64,000 nucleotides of DNA from Saccharicrinis carchari. GTDB taxonomy: Bacteria > Bacteroidota > Bacteroidia > Bacteroidales > Marinilabiliaceae. This document shows, piece after piece, positions 1 to 8,846 of the stretch. Below the pieces are notes generated by a model. The model was not told where the DNA came from, searched no databases, and saw only the letters and a program-made list of their open reading frames with translations. A program made the position numbers and the translations under genes. The stretch spans positions 372,001-436,000 of the forward strand of contig NZ_FXTB01000001.1 in the NCBI RefSeq assembly GCF_900182605.1, written 5' to 3'. How positions within the stretch are numbered: the first letter of the stretch is position 1; each line of letters starts with the position of its first letter.

Positions 1-479
1 CCGTAATAATTATTGGCTTTAAAATGTGGTATCATCTCATTTTCTACAATACGACGTGCTATGGCATCGGGTACTGCTCCTTCTAAACCGTATCCGGTAG
101 CAATAAATGCCTGCCCACGAGAATCTTGTGTTTTAGGCTTTATCAGGATGAGAATTCCGTTGTTTTTTCCCTTTTGCCCTACGCCCCACTTTTCTGCCAG
201 TCGAAAACTGTAATCTCCTGCATCGTAACCTTTCAGGTCGGGCAAGGTAACTACGGCCACCTGCGTACTGGTTTCGTTGCTGAACTGAACCAAAGTACGC
301 TCCATCACCTCTGCCTGCCGCGGACCGAATACGCCGGCCATATCATTTACCATGCGCGGTGGTGTGGGGCGATTTAGGATGTTATCGGCATTAGATGAAA
401 AGCTGATCAATAATATGGCGACAGCTAGTCCAATCTTAACGCGATGTGATTTTATTTTTCGTAAATTCATTAACTTCAT
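1..479 (-). CDS. TPM-domain exported protein (YgcG-like), 3' end cut by window edge
   Basis: Reading leftwards from the ATG at 479 gives about 159 codons with no stop before the window edge, so the C-terminus is missing. The N-terminus has a signal-peptide hydrophobic stretch (about residues 14-28, ending SFSSNA). It is followed by the TPM pattern: a conserved MVNDMAGVF segment near residue 43, then TQVAVVTLPDLKGYD and GKNNGILILI, and later the family's ATGYGLEGAVPD segment. TPM domains occur in plant Psb32-type and bacterial YgcG proteins; their biochemical role is unsettled. The start lies 5 nt after the stop of the next TPM gene, so it is the last visible gene of a lemA-TPM-TPM operon. The full protein probably ends in a membrane segment or Gly-rich tail, as usual for YgcG, but this cannot be seen here. 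Confidence 0.85.
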   Translation of the reverse strand, partial: MKLMNLRKIKSHRVKIGLAVAILLISFSSNADNILNRPTPPRMVNDMAGVFGPRQAEVMERTLVQFSNETSTQVAVVTLPDLKGYDAGDYSFRLAEKWGVGQKGKNNGILILIKPKTQDSRGQAFIATGYGLEGAVPDAIARRIVENEMIPHFKANNYY

Positions 480-484
480 TTTTT

Positions 485-916
485 TTACTTTCCAAAAGAA
501 ATTTCATCCGACAATTCATTCACATCATCCGATTGATAGGGAAAATGTGATTGTAACTGCTCACCTGCCATCAGTACACCTGTTTCAATGGCGCCAATGG
601 GATCGTCATTTTTAAACAGCGTAGTCATCTCCGCCTTTATATTGTCCCAAAAACCCTCAGGAACTTTACTGTTGATTCCGGCATCGCCCAAAACAGCAAA
701 TACCCTATCCTTCATAGCCAAATAGAAGAGTACACCATTCCGTAGTTCGGTTTTATGCATTTTAAGTTTTTCAAACAAAAAAGCTGCCCTGTCCATCAAC
801 TCTTCAGGACAGGTATTTTCAATATGTATACGGATTTCTCCCGAAGTGTTCTTTTCGGCTTTCTGGATGGCCGCTACCAAACGCTGGCGATCGCTTTTAT
901 CAATGATATCTGACAT
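485..916 (-). CDS. TPM-domain protein, cytoplasmic-looking paralogue
   Basis: This 143-residue protein has no signal peptide or membrane segment. It carries a TPM-type domain across nearly its whole length: an SGEIRIHIE strand near residue 25, then RNGVLFYLAMKDRVFAVLGDAGIN around residues 59-82 and a GVLMAGEQL helix near residue 112. These match the strand-helix order of the neighbouring exported TPM protein, so the two are divergent paralogues. It starts 12 nt after the lemA stop and ends 5 nt before the next start, which fits one transcript. LemA next to two TPM proteins is a recurrent arrangement in Bacteroidota; a joint envelope role is inferred and no activity can be assigned. Confidence 0.85.
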   Translation of the reverse strand: MSDIIDKSDRQRLVAAIQKAEKNTSGEIRIHIENTCPEELMDRAAFLFEKLKMHKTELRNGVLFYLAMKDRVFAVLGDAGINSKVPEGFWDNIKAEMTTLFKNDDPIGAIETGVLMAGEQLQSHFPYQSDDVNELSDEISFGK

Positions 917-928
917 AGTTTTCTACTT

Positions 929-1507
929 TTAGAATTCGACTTTGGGTACTTCAGCTGCTCCCGCAGCCGCTTCAAAGTATGGTTTCTTATCAAATGAGAA
1001 CATCTTGGCAATAAGGTTTTTCGGAAACTTGGCAATATAGGTATTGTAACCACGGGTTGTTTCGTTAAACTTCATCCGTTCCACTGTAATACGGTTTTCT
1101 GTTCCCTCCAATTGCGATTGAAGCTCCAGAAAATTTTGGTTGGCCTTTAAATCGGGGTAGCGCTCTACTACCACCATAAGTCGCGATAGGGCAGAGGAGA
1201 GGCCTTGTTGGGCTTGTTGAAATTGCTTCATGGAAGCCTCGGTCATATTATCGGCATTTATATTTACACCGGTGGCTTTGCTGCGCGCTTCGATAACGCC
1301 TTCCAACGTCTCTTGTTCGTGAGAGGCGTATCCCTTAACTGTATTCACCAGGTTGGGGATAAGATCGGCACGACGCTGATAAACGTTTTCTACCTGTGCC
1401 CATTGCGCATCTACAGCCTCCCGCTTCTCAACCATGGTATTGTAGCCGCAACTGCTAAAAAAAGGAATAGCCAAAAGAGCTATTAAAATAAATCTTATTG
1501 TCTTCAT
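929..1507 (-). CDS. lemA: LemA family lipoprotein
   Basis: LemA-family protein of about 192 residues. The ATG at 1507 is preferred over an upstream in-frame codon at 1537 because it gives a clean lipoprotein signal (hydrophobic run then FFSSC, lipid-accepting Cys near residue 20), and because a TACTTTTG promoter box overlaps the upstream codon. The conserved LemA pattern is present: long amphipathic helices with VDAQWAQVENVYQRRADLIPNL, a later RYPDLKAN segment and NRITVERMKFNE. LemA proteins are helical envelope proteins of unknown biochemical role. The gene heads a lemA-TPM-TPM operon, with 12 nt between its stop and the next start. Confidence 0.92.
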   Translation of the reverse strand: MKTIRFILIALLAIPFFSSCGYNTMVEKREAVDAQWAQVENVYQRRADLIPNLVNTVKGYASHEQETLEGVIEARSKATGVNINADNMTEASMKQFQQAQQGLSSALSRLMVVVERYPDLKANQNFLELQSQLEGTENRITVERMKFNETTRGYNTYIAKFPKNLIAKMFSFDKKPYFEAAAGAAEVPKVEF

Positions 1508-1534
1508 AGTAAAATCGTTGTTAAATAATTGGTG

Positions 1535-1542
1535 CAAAAGTA
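1535..1542 (-). promoter_or_regulatory. Bacteroidota -7 box upstream of lemA
   Basis: Read on the minus strand this is TACTTTTG, a perfect match to TAnnTTTG, 27 nt upstream of the chosen lemA ATG. No convincing -33 TTTG is seen at the ideal spacing, so this rests on the -7 box and its position between two genes. Confidence 0.5.
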
Positions 1543-1627
1543 CAAATTTTAGAGGACAGCCGATATTTAATCAGGTATTAAAGTTTAATAAGAAGAGTGA
1601 AATGGATTTTTGATATGATTAAACGAT

Positions 1628-1657
1628 TACGGGCTGCTTCATAAGAGGCAGCCCGTA
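1628..1657 (-). terminator. Hairpin downstream of the fibronectin-III gene
   Basis: A perfect 10-bp stem (1628-1637 with 1648-1657, core ACGGGCTGC) with a 10-nt loop lies 29 nt beyond the stop of the minus-strand gene that ends at 1686 and upstream of lemA. The T-tract after it is weak, so it is a probable rather than certain intrinsic terminator. Confidence 0.55.
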
Positions 1658-1685
1658 TCATATTGATGATAAATGCCGATAGTTT

Positions 1686-3785
1686 TTATGGTTCAAAAGA
1701 AACCGTTTCGCTCAGCTTCGATTGCCCACCGTCGTTCGTGTGTGTTCTTATGGCGTAGGTAACGGATTCCTCATTACCAATGCGGTCGGAAAAGCTTAGT
1801 TCATTTGTTCGTTTATAACCACGCAATCTCCCTTTTTCACCCGCCTTAAACACCACAAAAAAAGTATCGTCGTCAAGATTTGCGTAATCCCAAGTTAATG
1901 TAATGTTTCCGTCTTCCTCACTCAGCGTCAGGTTCGTTACCGTATCCCGAACGCCATCGTCATAAGCCTTGCCAAAAACGGGGTGGGCATAATCAGAATA
2001 AAGGCCGCTATTGTCTAACGCTCGCAGGGAGTAGTAATAAGTAACCCCTTGTTCAGCTTCTCGATCGATAAAAGTTTTTTGTGTCGTTTCCAGGTTGGCA
2101 TAAACCACCCATGGCGCATCCATCGACTCTTTTCGGTATAGCTGATGTGCTGCCACATCTTTACTGGCGCTCAAAGCAAAATGCAGTTCTATTTGATTTG
2201 TACTATTAACCAATCGTTTAAAAACCGGCGTAGTGGGGGGGATGGTATCCGGACGCTCCACCTTCATAATGTCGGAAAAGTCGGATTGATTATAATTAAA
2301 GTCAAGTGCTTTCACCCTGTAAAAAATGGATGGTGTCAATGAATTTAAGGTAACTGTGTCGGTATAAATAAGCTGCACCGGGTTATCCATTGAATCCACT
2401 TCCAGAAAACCCTCGCTAATAACAGAGAATTCATGTTCAGGATCGTTGGCCCTGAATAAGCGATAGCCCATTAAATCCTTTTCGGGATTTTGTGTCATGT
2501 TTAGTGTTACCACGCCCAGTGAATCAATGAGAGCGGATTCTATGATAGGTTGAATGGGCGGTACCGTATCGATTAAAGTAACGGCTACCGGCAGAGAAGA
2601 GCTTACATTAAAGGCGGTATCAACGGCTTGAACCACATAATAATTCCGGGCGCCCACCACAAACGAAGTATCGACAAAGGAACGGGTGGAGGCTGGCAAC
2701 AGCTCGTTTTGTAGCAGGGTGAAATTTCCTTCGGGCTTATCCGAACGACCTACGGCAAAGCCCATTAGGTCGGGGGCAACATCATTCATCTGCCATTTAA
2801 CTTCCACCTCGCGGGGAGCAGTGTGTTCAGGTTTCTCCAAAAAAGGCTGTCCCGGCGGGGTTCTGTCGCGCGGCATGGCTTCCACTTCCGCTACCAGTAA
2901 TTTTTCGCCATACAAGTTGTTTGCATAAAAACGGTACGCGTAAAGCTGATAATTCGTTAAACTATCATCCTGATAACTTCCCCTTACCATGTCGTCGCTC
3001 ACTTTATCGCTTATATTGTAAAGGGGTGCCTCATTTAAAGGTGTAAAACTATTTTCGCCCGGAGCTTTTCGTTCAACAAAATAGCCGGTTAAATCTTCGG
3101 TTTCTTCCCATACAAAATTAAGCTCCGTGTCGCCTTCATATACATACACCTCATTTTTATAAGCTTTATCGTTGGCAATGGCTTTAAGGGTGTAGGGTTC
3201 GGGTATTACAGAATAAAGCGGGTGTGAGCCTATTGTTTTAACACGGTAGGTGTACGTTTCGCCTTTGCTTATATCCGAATCTATAAAGCTGAGCGCCAAG
3301 GCCTCTGCAACCTTGGCCTCGCGAATGGCAGATAACACAAAAACGGCATATTCAAAATCTTCGTTTGCCCGCTGCGTGCGCATGTCGCTTATTCCTGAGC
3401 TAAAATTAAATGAGCCGCCCGAAGGGGTAGTTGCCGACTTTAAGAAATTCCAGGCCAAATCTAGATAGTCCTGTGTTTCAGGATTTCCTTCGGCGGCATC
3501 AATGGCATTTTCCCACTGTTCATCTGTGAAAGGTTGCAAACGTGCAATCTCTATGAAATTATTGTTGTTACCGTCCGCTCTTTCTATTATAAACCCGGTT
3601 TTTAGTCCTGTGTTAAGTATAGCACGTCTATCCGGGAAAAATCTTAGCTCTATGCCTTTGTCTTCAACGAATCGTCCCCTGGTTTTTATGGTAGAGGTAA
3701 ACTCATCGTTTTGGGCCATTGCTTGAGGGGAGAAGACGAACAAAGCGACAAGAACGGATGTGAGATATATTATTTTATTTTTCAT
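1686..3785 (-). CDS. Exported fibronectin type III repeat protein
   Basis: A 699-residue exported protein. The ATG at 3785 gives a signal peptide (hydrophobic core then PQAMA before QND); an upstream in-frame start at 3803 would only add charged residues. After an N-terminal region of about 200 residues with a rich IER-type strand pattern and a helical stretch, the protein consists of about five fibronectin type III-like beta-sandwich units. They are recognised by repeated Y-x-V/L-x-A motifs (YRVKTIG, YFVERKA, YYVVQAVD, YRVKALD, YYYSLRALD, YAIRTHT) and by DTVPP, DTIPP and DRTPP linkers. It ends without a type IX secretion C-terminal domain. It is the last gene of a set with the 1589-residue secreted protein (203-nt gap) and the outer-membrane barrel. 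A scaffold or adhesive partner role is inferred; the function is unknown. Confidence 0.8.
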   Translation of the reverse strand: MKNKIIYLTSVLVALFVFSPQAMAQNDEFTSTIKTRGRFVEDKGIELRFFPDRRAILNTGLKTGFIIERADGNNNNFIEIARLQPFTDEQWENAIDAAEGNPETQDYLDLAWNFLKSATTPSGGSFNFSSGISDMRTQRANEDFEYAVFVLSAIREAKVAEALALSFIDSDISKGETYTYRVKTIGSHPLYSVIPEPYTLKAIANDKAYKNEVYVYEGDTELNFVWEETEDLTGYFVERKAPGENSFTPLNEAPLYNISDKVSDDMVRGSYQDDSLTNYQLYAYRFYANNLYGEKLLVAEVEAMPRDRTPPGQPFLEKPEHTAPREVEVKWQMNDVAPDLMGFAVGRSDKPEGNFTLLQNELLPASTRSFVDTSFVVGARNYYVVQAVDTAFNVSSSLPVAVTLIDTVPPIQPIIESALIDSLGVVTLNMTQNPEKDLMGYRLFRANDPEHEFSVISEGFLEVDSMDNPVQLIYTDTVTLNSLTPSIFYRVKALDFNYNQSDFSDIMKVERPDTIPPTTPVFKRLVNSTNQIELHFALSASKDVAAHQLYRKESMDAPWVVYANLETTQKTFIDREAEQGVTYYYSLRALDNSGLYSDYAHPVFGKAYDDGVRDTVTNLTLSEEDGNITLTWDYANLDDDTFFVVFKAGEKGRLRGYKRTNELSFSDRIGNEESVTYAIRTHTNDGGQSKLSETVSFEP

Positions 3786-3903
3786 AAGTTTAAAAATTAG
3801 CAAAACCTTGATAACCAGTGCAATTTATAATCATCCTCCTGTGTGGCCTAATTATTTGCTCCGGCCATGCCGGTTTCATAGGTATAAATTTTATTTTTTG
3901 TTC

Positions 3904-3941
3904 CCGACCCATCGGTAGAAATTACTACCCGGATGGGTCGG
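3904..3941. other. Long imperfect hairpin between two secreted-protein genes
   Basis: A 10-bp stem (3904-3913 with 3932-3941) is continued by 5 more pairs (3914-3918 with 3925-3929) after a 2-nt bulge. It sits in the 203-nt gap between the 1589-residue gene and the fibronectin-III gene. On the minus strand it is followed by A-rich rather than T-rich sequence, so it is not a standard terminator. It could stabilise or process a joint transcript, or set unequal expression of the two genes. Confidence 0.4.
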
Positions 3942-3988
3942 ATATTTCTGGTGTTTCTTTACAAATCTATGTATTTAATACCACGGCA

Positions 3989-6900
3989 TTACATACTGAA
4001 CATAACGGGAGCTGCACTTACCGCTTCCATTTCACCGGTACGGAAGTTTTTCTGTATAGTTTCCGTTACAGGTGTTAAGTCCCTTTTTAGTGCATTAGTC
4101 CAGCTTCCATTTTTATACTCTTTAAGCGTTGCGGTAACAACAAATTTATAATCTTTATCTTCCTCTAAATCATTCAGCGGCGGAGGAGATGTGGGTGGCA
4201 GATCGCCATACGACGGGGGTGGGCTAACCACGGGATACGGAAGTTGCATTTGAAAATTTGGAGATAGAGCTTGGCCTGTGTTGGCTCCGGTACTGTTGCC
4301 GTTATTTTTACCTGCCCCTGCAATTCCCATATTCATCCCCGGCATGGTCATGCTTTGAAACACCATTCCGTTGCTCGCAGGAGGAGTCCCTCCTGAATTG
4401 CTTCCGGATAACGGTGTGTTTGGCGCAAAATTCATTGCCGACTGCGAATGTTCTGTTATGTTATATTTGATGTAGAGGTATTCACCCAAATTGTTTTGAA
4501 CGTTTGAAACCTGCAAGGTATTCCAATTTCCGTTTTCATCCTTAACTTGCAACGAACGTTCGACTGTCATTTTAAAGGTGCGATTCAAAACAGTCCCATC
4601 GGCTTGTTGTTCCGAAACATCAAAAACCTCATCCGGAATGAGTCCGTATTTAACGGCCAAAGGTTCTTCTACGGGATAGTTGTACTGTGCGCCCGGCTTA
4701 ACATACTGGATAAGCTTTTCCTGCTGGTCGGCAGCTACGTCGCCGGGAACAACCGGTGCGCCGGGTCCTACGGAGGCATTTGAACATTGTGCACCCACCT
4801 CAAATTGTTTGTGGAAACTAACATTAATAACCTTAGCAATTTTGGCATGCCCCGATACCGCACCTGCAGCATAATATGGGTTGGGAAATTCGCCATAAAT
4901 CCATGCACCTGCAGCAAGCGATGCGATGTGCCAGGTTTTGTCCTTCAGTTTTCCGCCTATGCGCTCTACCCTTGCGCCGGCATAACCATAAAAGCCCAGG
5001 CCACCACTGGCTCTCCAGCCATTAATTCCGATAGGGTTGTAGCCATCGCAACTGCCGCTGTAGTTCATAAAAGCCAAATGTAATTCGGCTCCGGCGCCTA
5101 AGCCATAGCCCAGGTAGTAATTTCCTGTAAGGTGTTTCAAGTCGTTTTTGTTAAACTTAAATCCTATTCCCAGCGCAAAGCCCGACCCGGTTTTTGTTGC
5201 TGCACCTACGCCGCCGCTGCCCACGCCACCCGGATAATGCCCTAATGCACCGTGATAATTATTGCGGAACGAGGGGGTAAAACCATTGGGGGTTGGAATG
5301 TGATTCCCAAACATCAGGTATTCGTATAGGTTAATACCAAATACTCTTACTGTATTTAAGTTTTGGGGTTCGCCAAACTTAAAGTACCATTGGTTGTTTT
5401 TGCCATCTATATCCAACACCATATTTACTGCCGATGGTGTAGTGATGGGCGGTGCATTTACATTTACATTGGTAGAGAAGTTGAAATGCCTGTCGGGGAA
5501 ATTGTACGAAGCGGACAGGTTACCGTCCACCTTGGCCTTATTGCGCGAAGCAGAAGTTAGGTTGGCACCTACCCAAAAGTCGCCCGTGAAACCAATATAG
5601 GTTAATCCGCCGCTGGTAGAAAACTCGCCCAGCAAACCTACGTCGGTGTTAAATCCATCTTCCTTGGGCGTGGTAGCCAAAGTGGCCATGGCTCTAAAGC
5701 CCAGTGCCGACTTTTTCGGTGTAAAGCTATAGGTAGTTCCGGATAAGGATGCCGTCATATTATAGAAAGCACCACCGCCGAATCCTCTGAATGCCATTCC
5801 GGGCATAAACACAACTCCGGGTGCAGGAAGGCCCACTTCGGCTTCTACACGCCAATATCTGTAGAGCTGGTTGTTATTTAGATAGGCGGTGTTGCCAAAT
5901 TCGGCCAATGCGCCCACTTTAATGCCTATGGCTTTGAACTCTGCATTTAGGGTGCCTATAAATCCATTGCCGAACACCGGGTCGTCATTCCGAAAGCCCA
6001 CTGCCCCCTTTATATCAACTGCTGCAAGATTGGCATTTACAGCGATGGAGTCAATGGATGCGCGCAGATATTCGGGATAGAATTTTTGTCCCGAAGTATT
6101 GTCCTTAATAGCAAATTCCACGCCCAGGCCAGACATTCCGCCTATATCGGAAGTGAGATTAAATACCACATCTAAACCAACCCTTCCTTTTAGGAGCTGT
6201 CCGGGGCCGGGAGTGAGCATTTTAAAGTCTATCTCGTCAATGGTTACGGGAAAGTTGGCCAATCTTTTTTGTGGGCTGGCAAATCCCCATGTTCCGATGT
6301 TAAATCCAAATGGCGTACCATTGGTCGAGTCGTAGGTCATGCCTAAGCCTTGAAAATCTAAACCGAAATCCACTTCTTTAATGGGACCCAGTTTGACACT
6401 GTTCCAGGCAAAATTTCCATCCAGATTAATATCGAATGTTTTTTGGGTATTATCGACATAGGCGACGATGTTGGATGTTTCTTCCAGCTCCATTTCTCCT
6501 TTTAGGATATGTGCATTTATAGGTCCCGTTGGGGTTACCGTAAACTGGAAATTGGTGGGTTGGCCGGGTGTTTGCGGGTTGTTGAAAAGCGCCACATATT
6601 CCAGGGGGTTTTGAATGGAGTCTTTTTTGGTGAGTGGCAGCCCCACTTGTCCTTTGGCACCGGCTTCCACAAGCGAGTTGGCAATAATATCCACATGCAC
6701 CGTGTCTATGCTGGCAACCAGGTCGGCGACATTGGCGTTGGGGAATTGCACTATACTGGTGGCTTCTGCCTTTAAGGTAACCCCCATGTTGTCGATAATC
6801 ATATCGTATACACCCATCTTGGGTTTTCCGCCTGCATGTGTCTGCCATGCATCCGGCATCTCAACTTCAAGTGCTTTCATAAAAAAGCCCCTGAACGTCT

Positions 6901-8758
6901 CGGTCATATCGCCTGGATAGTTTGCCGGAAAAGTCATTGCCGGCGCATTCATCACATCCGAAAAGTCGTAATATATGCTGTCGGCCAAAATGGTTAAACC
7001 TCCTGAGCCCACAATCTCCGCTTTCTGCAAGGTACCGCCCAAAATCAAATCGTCCCAATCGGTTCCGTTGGCCGAGACACTGGCTGCTACTTTTTTTGTC
7101 GGGTCATCATCCGGCGACGGAATCAACCAATCGCGGGTAAATAGTGTTTCGAGCTCTATCCCATATTCCGAGAATCCGTCCTCGTCCCATTCGATAAAAC
7201 AGCCCAGATGATTGGTGTCCGGCTTTTTAAAAACAAATACCATATCGTTGTTGCTATTTCCGATGGCAATATCTTCCACCAGTTCAATACGGCCCGGCGG
7301 CATTTCAATTTGCGTGGGATGAAACCTTATGTTTTTTGCTCTAAAACCTAATCGGGTAGTGCCCCAGGAAGGAGGGATCGTTTTGGCGGCTATCATGTTG
7401 AATTCTGATTTTGCAGGCAGAAATATCATTTCATTGATGGCAAATTCGTTTCCGTTCGGAAGTACAACACCCAATGGTATTTTAACCGGGGTAGTATATT
7501 CCGTTAAATTATTGAAAGGAATAGTTTGATTTGTTGTGTTTTCTACCCAACTTATCACATCTCCGGCTATCTGATTGGTGAAATTTAAATTTGCTGCAGC
7601 CTCTAAAGCCCATTCCTGCGGATATTCAGGTGCCTGGTCATGTATGGCAGCTATTATTTTCCCTTGGGTGAGAACTCTGTTTACATCCACAACTATGGTG
7701 TCAAAAGCCACTTCGACCCGGGCGTTGAGCCACTGCACAAACACGTTGCCCTTACCCGTATGCTTGTTATTATTATTGGTGGTAACTTCGGTTACGGCGA
7801 CTTCGAATTCGCCATTTTCTCCGGCAAAAAACACATCGTTTACAGCAAGAGGGCCTGGTGTTGGTGCAGGGGTTCCATCATCACCCCCTTCTCCTCCTGC
7901 TTCTCCGAGGGCAGGCGGATTTTGCGGTTTAACAATAAAAGCAGATGCGGATGAAAAGCCTGCGTTTTCGGCATGATAGGCATCGTCGTCCATGGTAAGC
8001 GCTTTTACCGACCATACATATTTTGTGCTGTCATCGGGTAGGTCTATATCTACAGGCCATGTCATTCTGGTCATGCCGGTCACTTCTTCCTCCACCAATG
8101 GATGGTTTACCAACAATGCTTGTGATGGTGTTTGGTGTGGCAAAACTTCCGAAATGGCAACTATATATTTTACACCCATATCCGCCGGGGGATTCGGGGT
8201 AAGGGGGGTCCATACAAATTGCGTTCCTTGCAGTAGGGCTGAGTTTAGCTCAGCGTTGTTTTGTGGAAAAATCAATTCCGGCATTTGATAGGCAGTGATA
8301 ATCATCGGACGACAAACCTCCTCTGGGGTGGATATTATTTTATTGTTCATATCGACCAATGACACACAAAATGAATAAACACCGGCAGGGAGCATTCCTG
8401 TTTTGGTAACTGTGGTAGAAGTGTTGCCATACATGCTTACGGCATCAAATGGTACTACCTCTTCCGCCATAAAAATATCAGAACCTATGGAGAGTTCTCT
8501 GGGGCTTACTTTATTTGTATTGGTTTCTGCCACAAGATTATTGTCGGCAAAAATTTTAACTTTTATCTTATATTCCAATCCTTCCAGTTTTTGCTCTCCA
8601 TTGGTAACGGTCAGGATTGCCAATTCAGAACGATCCATCCATTCCGATATTTTTGGGTTTGGGTTAGCATCAACATTTAGCGTGATTTGTACTTGTGCGT
8701 TAGCCATGCCAAACATGCTTGCCATTGTAATAAACAGTAGGGTTTGTAAAACTTTCAT
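3989..8758 (-). CDS. Very large secreted protein, TANFOR-like N-terminus, unknown function
   Basis: A 1589-residue exported protein with a signal peptide (residues 1-21, ending MANA). Residues 22-160 form a beta-rich domain with two Cys (near 131 and 149) and a closing CRPMIITAYQMPEL segment. An Ig/FN3-like unit follows (about 160-277, with VWSVKAL). A Pro/Gly/Glu linker lies at about 278-304. Then come some 1000 residues of beta-strand-rich sequence with many Gly and aromatic residues (for example FRGFGGGAFYNM, YIGFTGDFWVGANL). A Pro/Asn/Gly/Met-rich stretch (about 1440-1520) precedes a small terminal domain with FRTGE. From memory the N-terminus resembles what is annotated as TANFOR in other Bacteroidota; I could not check this. 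No enzymatic motif or type IX C-terminal domain is visible. It lies between the barrel gene and the FN3 gene. Confidence 0.75.
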   Translation of the reverse strand: MKVLQTLLFITMASMFGMANAQVQITLNVDANPNPKISEWMDRSELAILTVTNGEQKLEGLEYKIKVKIFADNNLVAETNTNKVSPRELSIGSDIFMAEEVVPFDAVSMYGNTSTTVTKTGMLPAGVYSFCVSLVDMNNKIISTPEEVCRPMIITAYQMPELIFPQNNAELNSALLQGTQFVWTPLTPNPPADMGVKYIVAISEVLPHQTPSQALLVNHPLVEEEVTGMTRMTWPVDIDLPDDSTKYVWSVKALTMDDDAYHAENAGFSSASAFIVKPQNPPALGEAGGEGGDDGTPAPTPGPLAVNDVFFAGENGEFEVAVTEVTTNNNNKHTGKGNVFVQWLNARVEVAFDTIVVDVNRVLTQGKIIAAIHDQAPEYPQEWALEAAANLNFTNQIAGDVISWVENTTNQTIPFNNLTEYTTPVKIPLGVVLPNGNEFAINEMIFLPAKSEFNMIAAKTIPPSWGTTRLGFRAKNIRFHPTQIEMPPGRIELVEDIAIGNSNNDMVFVFKKPDTNHLGCFIEWDEDGFSEYGIELETLFTRDWLIPSPDDDPTKKVAASVSANGTDWDDLILGGTLQKAEIVGSGGLTILADSIYYDFSDVMNAPAMTFPANYPGDMTETFRGFFMKALEVEMPDAWQTHAGGKPKMGVYDMIIDNMGVTLKAEATSIVQFPNANVADLVASIDTVHVDIIANSLVEAGAKGQVGLPLTKKDSIQNPLEYVALFNNPQTPGQPTNFQFTVTPTGPINAHILKGEMELEETSNIVAYVDNTQKTFDINLDGNFAWNSVKLGPIKEVDFGLDFQGLGMTYDSTNGTPFGFNIGTWGFASPQKRLANFPVTIDEIDFKMLTPGPGQLLKGRVGLDVVFNLTSDIGGMSGLGVEFAIKDNTSGQKFYPEYLRASIDSIAVNANLAAVDIKGAVGFRNDDPVFGNGFIGTLNAEFKAIGIKVGALAEFGNTAYLNNNQLYRYWRVEAEVGLPAPGVVFMPGMAFRGFGGGAFYNMTASLSGTTYSFTPKKSALGFRAMATLATTPKEDGFNTDVGLLGEFSTSGGLTYIGFTGDFWVGANLTSASRNKAKVDGNLSASYNFPDRHFNFSTNVNVNAPPITTPSAVNMVLDIDGKNNQWYFKFGEPQNLNTVRVFGINLYEYLMFGNHIPTPNGFTPSFRNNYHGALGHYPGGVGSGGVGAATKTGSGFALGIGFKFNKNDLKHLTGNYYLGYGLGAGAELHLAFMNYSGSCDGYNPIGINGWRASGGLGFYGYAGARVERIGGKLKDKTWHIASLAAGAWIYGEFPNPYYAAGAVSGHAKIAKVINVSFHKQFEVGAQCSNASVGPGAPVVPGDVAADQQEKLIQYVKPGAQYNYPVEEPLAVKYGLIPDEVFDVSEQQADGTVLNRTFKMTVERSLQVKDENGNWNTLQVSNVQNNLGEYLYIKYNITEHSQSAMNFAPNTPLSGSNSGGTPPASNGMVFQSMTMPGMNMGIAGAGKNNGNSTGANTGQALSPNFQMQLPYPVVSPPPSYGDLPPTSPPPLNDLEEDKDYKFVVTATLKEYKNGSWTNALKRDLTPVTETIQKNFRTGEMEAVSAAPVMFSM

Positions 8759-8846
8759 AAAACTAAGTTTATATTAATGTTATTATCTATTGCTGTGGGG
8801 AGGTAAAAGTGAGTTTTTTTCATTTTCAATGTGCTGCTCTGTAATA

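Noticed and set aside
6450-6848. 132-codon minus-strand reading frame inside the 1589-residue gene
   Set aside because: Lies in another frame of a clearly coding gene and has no features of its own.
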